A DNA stretch of 26,255 nt from Planctomycetaceae bacterium (GTDB lineage: Bacteria; Planctomycetota; Phycisphaerae; Phycisphaerales; SM1A02), in assembly GCA_002685335.1 (NCBI GenBank), contig NYWY01000065.1, positions 1-26,255 on the forward strand. Reading direction: 5' to 3'. The notes below the pieces were generated by a model, which saw only the letters and a program-made list of their open reading frames with translations, was not told the DNA's origin and did not search any database. The number at the start of each line of letters is the position of its first letter. Position 1 is the first letter of the stretch. Positions 22,859 to 26,255 of the stretch are shown here, piece by piece. Made by a program: the position numbers and the translations under genes.

Positions 22859-23866
22859 ATGAAGTTCGTCTGGGCCATCATCGCGGGGTTGCTTCTGGCT
22901 GCAGCGGTGCTGTTGGCCAGGGGTGAATCACGGCCGACGGGGGTCAGGTCGTCGTCCGGTCCGGTGATCGCCCCGGTCCCGGCGAAGCCTCGGACGCCGA
23001 CGACCGGGAGAGCGGCTTCGAGTTCGACGGATTCGAATTCCGACGCGTCCGACGATCGGATCGACGCGACCTCGTGGGTGCTCACCGATGCGGACACCCT
23101 GCCCGAACTCGCTCGACGTCGATACGGAGACGAACGTCTCTGGCGACGCATCGTGGACGCCAATCCGTTGCTGGCGGCGGGGGAACTCGAACTCGGTGAC
23201 CGGATCCTGCTGCCCGACCTCGCCGACATACCGGAACCGGTGATCGATGCGGCGTCCCTCGTGGCCGACCTCGACCAGGGCCGCGGGGAACGACCGACGG
23301 ATCCCGAGGCCGAGCCCACGCCTTCGATCGAGGTTCCGCCCGGGACGCCATCGCTCACCCTCGGCCTCGATCGAGAGATCCCCGAGGCCACGGTGGAGCC
23401 CGGAAAACTCTTCAAGGTCGACGATGCCATCGTGGCGGACGGGGACTTCACGATTCGCGGGTCCGGCACGCAGGAAGACCCCTACCGGGTGAGCTGGGAA
23501 CTGCTGGCCAGCGCGGCGGAGGGATATCGACCGAGCCTGGGTGAACGTCAGATGCCCCAGCGCGTCGCCGCCCTGGACGGACAGTGGATCCGGATCGACG
23601 GGTACGTGGCCTTTCCTCTCGGCGGCGCCGACACCTCGGAGCTGCTGGTCATGTTGAATCAGTGGGACGGATGCTGCATCGGAATCCCCCCCACTCCCTA
23701 CGACGCCCTCGAAGTGTCGTTGTCGGAGGCGATTCCGCCGGCCCAGCGTCATTCGATCAACTACGGGACGCTCACCGGGCGTCTCCTGGTGTCGCCGTAT
23801 CTGGTCGAGAACTGGCTGGTCGGCCTCTATCTCATGGACGACGCGTCGGTGCGTTTCGAGCTCTGA
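22859..23866 (+). CDS. Membrane-anchored LysM plus DUF3299-like protein
   Basis: This is a 335-residue protein. An N-terminal hydrophobic segment (3-20) acts as signal or anchor. A Pro/Ser/Thr-rich linker leads to a LysM-like module at 72-120: DADTLPELARRRYGDERLWRRIVDANPLL, ending LELGDRILLPD, which would bind peptidoglycan. After another Pro-rich linker, residues ~235-335 resemble DUF3299: LDGQWIRIDGYV, ELLVMLNQWDGCCIGIPPTPYDALEV (the ACIHxPPPPxNQ-like motif, with C272 and C273), then a GxLTGRL strand. DUF3299 proteins are secreted, uncharacterised, and often neighbour LolD/FtsX-type transporters, as here. The cysteine pair and the His-rich loop of the preceding permease suggest metal handling, which is inference. 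I know of no described LysM-DUF3299 architecture. Confidence 0.75.
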   Translation: MKFVWAIIAGLLLAAAVLLARGESRPTGVRSSSGPVIAPVPAKPRTPTTGRAASSSTDSNSDASDDRIDATSWVLTDADTLPELARRRYGDERLWRRIVDANPLLAAGELELGDRILLPDLADIPEPVIDAASLVADLDQGRGERPTDPEAEPTPSIEVPPGTPSLTLGLDREIPEATVEPGKLFKVDDAIVADGDFTIRGSGTQEDPYRVSWELLASAAEGYRPSLGERQMPQRVAALDGQWIRIDGYVAFPLGGADTSELLVMLNQWDGCCIGIPPTPYDALEVSLSEAIPPAQRHSINYGTLTGRLLVSPYLVENWLVGLYLMDDASVRFEL

Positions 23867-23899
23867 CCGAGAACCGACGCCTTGGAATCGGAAACGAAC

Positions 23900-25615
23900 A
23901 TGATCATCAAATCCGCGTTCTTCACACTCCTTGGATTCGCGACCGCCGCGGTCGCATCCGGACCCCCGACCCCGTGGGATGGGTATCTCGGAGACGAGGA
24001 CTGCGAGCGGCGGATTCGAGCCTGGTCCGAGTCCGACCCGGACCGGGTCCGGGTCGATCGCTACGGCACCAGTCGAGACGGACGTCCGCTGTGGGTGGCG
24101 ACCGTCTCTTCGGATCTCCAAGTCGCCGATGACCGGCCGATGATCCTGGTGGTCGGAGGACTCGATGCCCTGCATCCCGCGGGTACCGAATACGCCGTGC
24201 GGCTGACCGAGGAGCTGCTTCGAAACCACGGGGACACGCTGGAAGAGGTGACGTTCCTGGTGATTCCTCGGGCGAACCCCGACGGAATCGCGGCCTTGAT
24301 GAACGGCGTCCATGATGGCCGGCGAGGTGGTTCCCGTCGGGTCGATGCGGATCGCGACGGATTGTTCGACGAGGACGGCCCGCGGGATCTCGACGGCGAC
24401 GGCGTGATCTCCATGATGCGACTGGTCGATCCCCCGTTGGATCATCCGGCGACGCACCTGTCCGATCCCGGAGAATCCCGGCTGATGAAGACGCCGGATC
24501 GCGCCAAAGGCGAACGTGCGACCCATGCGATGTTCATCGAGGGCATGGATCAGGATCGAGACGGCCGAATCGCCGAGGACGGGGTGGGTGAGGTCCGGAT
24601 CGATCGGAACTTCATGCACCTCTTCACCGAACACGACGCCGTGAGTGGTCCATATCCCCTGAGCGAACCCGAGGCCCTCGCCCTCGCCGAGCTGGTGCTC
24701 GATCGGCCGCGAATCGTGGGAGCCCTGGTCTTCGGTCCCCACGACACCGCGGTCGCGATGCCTGATCTCAAGAAGAAGGATGAGAGCGGTCGAACGCCGA
24801 TCGGGATCGATGCCGGGGACGAGGCGATGCATCGTCGGCTGCAGGCGTCATGGAAGATCAACGCGGGACAGGTTCGAAGTTCGGACGAAGACGATCGAGG
24901 AAGCCTGCATGCCTGGCTGTACGCTCATCGGGGCATCCCCACCCTCGCGACCACCGGCTGGGGACGTCCGGATCACACTCCCGAAGAGGATGCGGAATCA
25001 CCGGACGCGGAAGCCGGGGCCGAAACCGATTCGGAATCACCCGCCCCCTCGGATCCGGAGGCCGCGGGTTGGCTGGCCTGGTCCGATGCGGTTCGAGACG
25101 GTGCGGGTTTCGTGGAGTGGCGTTCGTTCGATCATCCGGATCTCGGCCCGGTCGAGATCGGTGGGATGGTCGCTGGATTCACGGTCAACCCTCCGGTGTC
25201 CGAATTGGACGGTCTGGCGGCGGGACAGGCGGCCTTCCTCGCCGATCTCGCGTCGATGCGGCCTCGCCTGGTGATCGAAGGGCCGGAGGTGCGCGACCTC
25301 GGAGGCGGGGTGGTCAGGATTCGCATGGCGGTTCGAAACGACGGCCGCCTTCCGCTTCGCACCGCGATGGCCCGGACCAATCGGGCCATCCGCCCCTTGA
25401 GAGTCGCGTTGGAGATCGATCCTGATCGAATCCTTCAGGGATCACGTCAGGAACTGATCGACGGCCTGCCCGCCGACGGCGGTCGGCGAGAGGTCTCCTG
25501 GACCATTCGGCGGCCGTACAAGCCGGTCAGGATCATCCTCGACGATCCGCAATTCGGTCTTCGCACCATCGACGTGCCGACCATCACGACCACCCTCCCG
25601 GGAGACGACCGATGA
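23900..25615 (+). CDS. Peptidase M14-family protein, probably catalytically degenerate
   Basis: This is a 571-residue secreted protein. The ATG at 23900 has GGAA 6 nt upstream and begins a signal peptide (MIIKSAFF...AAVAS, 1-20). M14 family traits are RYGTSRDGRPLWVATV (54-69), PRANPDG (123-129), DRNF (235-238), YPLSEPEALALAEL and a C-terminal Ig-like region (about 430-560). However, the first zinc motif is HPAG (92-95) where M14 has HxxE, and the region expected to carry the catalytic Glu reads GIPTLATTGWG (345-355). H281 may be the remaining zinc His. The protein may therefore bind but not cleave. Three DxDxDG loops (DADRDG 149-154, DLDGDG 163-168, DQDRDG 217-222) look Ca-binding. An acidic low-complexity stretch (about 359-388) breaks the domain. 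It overlaps the next M14 gene by ATGA. Confidence 0.85.
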   Translation: MIIKSAFFTLLGFATAAVASGPPTPWDGYLGDEDCERRIRAWSESDPDRVRVDRYGTSRDGRPLWVATVSSDLQVADDRPMILVVGGLDALHPAGTEYAVRLTEELLRNHGDTLEEVTFLVIPRANPDGIAALMNGVHDGRRGGSRRVDADRDGLFDEDGPRDLDGDGVISMMRLVDPPLDHPATHLSDPGESRLMKTPDRAKGERATHAMFIEGMDQDRDGRIAEDGVGEVRIDRNFMHLFTEHDAVSGPYPLSEPEALALAELVLDRPRIVGALVFGPHDTAVAMPDLKKKDESGRTPIGIDAGDEAMHRRLQASWKINAGQVRSSDEDDRGSLHAWLYAHRGIPTLATTGWGRPDHTPEEDAESPDAEAGAETDSESPAPSDPEAAGWLAWSDAVRDGAGFVEWRSFDHPDLGPVEIGGMVAGFTVNPPVSELDGLAAGQAAFLADLASMRPRLVIEGPEVRDLGGGVVRIRMAVRNDGRLPLRTAMARTNRAIRPLRVALEIDPDRILQGSRQELIDGLPADGGRREVSWTIRRPYKPVRIILDDPQFGLRTIDVPTITTTLPGDDR

Positions 25616-26255
25616 CGCTCGACCCCACCCGAATCATGTCCGGGGCCTGGCTCCTCGGCGCCCTGGCCCTCTTCTCGACCCCCGCGGCCGCCCAGCAGCA
25701 ATTGGACGCGACGGTGGACATCGCCTTCAACCGTTTCTACGACTTCGATCAGATGTCGGACGCGATGCGACGGCTCGCGGAGGGGCATCCGGAGCTCGCG
25801 AGCCTGGAGTCGCTGGGACGGAGCGATCAAGGACGGGAGATGTGGCTCCTCACCATCAACAATCCCGAGACCGGGCCCGATTCCGCCAAACCGGGCGTCT
25901 GGATCGACGGAAACATCCACGGCAACGAGGTCCAGGCGGCCGAGACCGTGCTCTACACCGCGTGGTACCTGTTGGAGGGGTACGACGAGGTCCCGGCGAT
26001 CCGCGAACTCGTCGATGAACATGCCTTCTATCTGGTGCCCATGGTCAATCCCGACGGGCGAGCCGGTTGGTTCCGCGATGCCCACACGCCCAATTCCAAT
26101 CGAAGCGGACTTCGACCGACGGACAACGACCGCGACGGTCTGATGGACGAGGACGGCCCGGAGGATCTCGACGGAGACGGGCACATCGGTCGAATGTGGC
26201 GGCAGGATCCCAATGGGACCCATCGGCGCAACGAACGTGACCCGAGAATCTTCGA
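25612..26255 (+). CDS. Peptidase M14 zinc carboxypeptidase (3' partial)
   Basis: The frame opens at the ATG at 25612, overlapping the previous TGA as ATGA, and runs without a stop off the window end, so about 214 residues are visible. A signal peptide covers about 1-27 (GAWLLGALALFSTPAAAQ). The M14 prodomain-free start follows: FNRFYDFDQMSDAMRRL, SLGRSDQGREMWLLTI, then the intact zinc motif in DGNIHGNEVQAAET (HGNE = HxxE) and PMVNPDGRAGWF. A Ca-binding-like insert follows (DNDRDG, DEDG, DLDGDG). The second zinc His and catalytic Glu lie beyond the window. It is a sister of the upstream gene but keeps the HxxE pair. It would remove C-terminal residues from peptides outside the inner membrane. 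Confidence 0.88.
   Translation, partial: MTLDPTRIMSGAWLLGALALFSTPAAAQQQLDATVDIAFNRFYDFDQMSDAMRRLAEGHPELASLESLGRSDQGREMWLLTINNPETGPDSAKPGVWIDGNIHGNEVQAAETVLYTAWYLLEGYDEVPAIRELVDEHAFYLVPMVNPDGRAGWFRDAHTPNSNRSGLRPTDNDRDGLMDEDGPEDLDGDGHIGRMWRQDPNGTHRRNERDPRIF

Noticed and set aside
1..26255. tRNA, rRNA, CRISPR array, insertion sequence or integrase
   Set aside because: No T-loop-like tRNA ends, regular repeat-spacer pattern, terminal inverted repeats with transposase, or recombinase motif was found by reading.

Overview
The window is GC-rich DNA, densely coded on both strands, from a member of the Planctomycetota, most likely class Phycisphaerae. Three things point there. Secreted proteins end in paired dockerin-like repeats (GDLNGDGxVxxADLGLLLxxWG). 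A planctomycete cytochrome (PSCyt1/DUF1549/DUF1553) gene sits next to a DUF1501 gene with a twin-arginine signal. A Kdo transferase fits an LPS-bearing, diderm envelope. I see no tRNA, rRNA, CRISPR array, insertion sequence, integrase or phage gene, and no obvious compositional island, so this looks like resident chromosome.

Layout. 1-2272 (+): two tandem paralogous arylsulfotransferase-like secreted proteins with dockerin-like tails, the first cut by the window edge. 2300-5898 (-): a compact operon of thioredoxin-like lipoprotein, waaA, thiL and a TsaE protein fused to a YacG-type zinc finger. 5971-9663 (+): a 5-oxoprolinase/hydantoinase A+B fusion, transcribed divergently from that operon. 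9707-10555 (-): a YmdB-type metallophosphoesterase. 10852-13909 (+): a DUF3553 protein, a small coiled-coil protein, a 14-bp perfect hairpin and an ABC1/UbiB-type kinase. 13928-15016 (-): a YpdA-like FAD/NAD(P) oxidoreductase. 15102-19819 (+): the PSCyt1/DUF1549/DUF1553 and DUF1501 pair. 19826-20623 (-): a two-pore-helix-type K+ channel subunit without an RCK domain. 20726-23866 (+): a LolD-like ATPase, an FtsX-like permease with a His-rich loop, and a LysM plus DUF3299-like protein. 23900-26255 (+): two overlapping M14 carboxypeptidase-family genes, the first with degenerate active-site positions, the second cut by the window edge.

The most interesting points are these. (1) The 20.7-23.9 kb cluster looks like a metal-linked ABC system in which a DUF3299-like domain has gained a LysM. 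(2) The M14 pair combines a probable pseudoenzyme with an apparently intact sister. (3) TsaE is fused to a YacG zinc finger. (4) A TANNNT hexamer lies 6-9 nt before the start codon of six genes, mostly without a Shine-Dalgarno sequence, which suggests leaderless transcription. (5) Two candidate RNA structures flank the coiled-coil gene. All functional calls rest on motifs read by eye; no database search was run.
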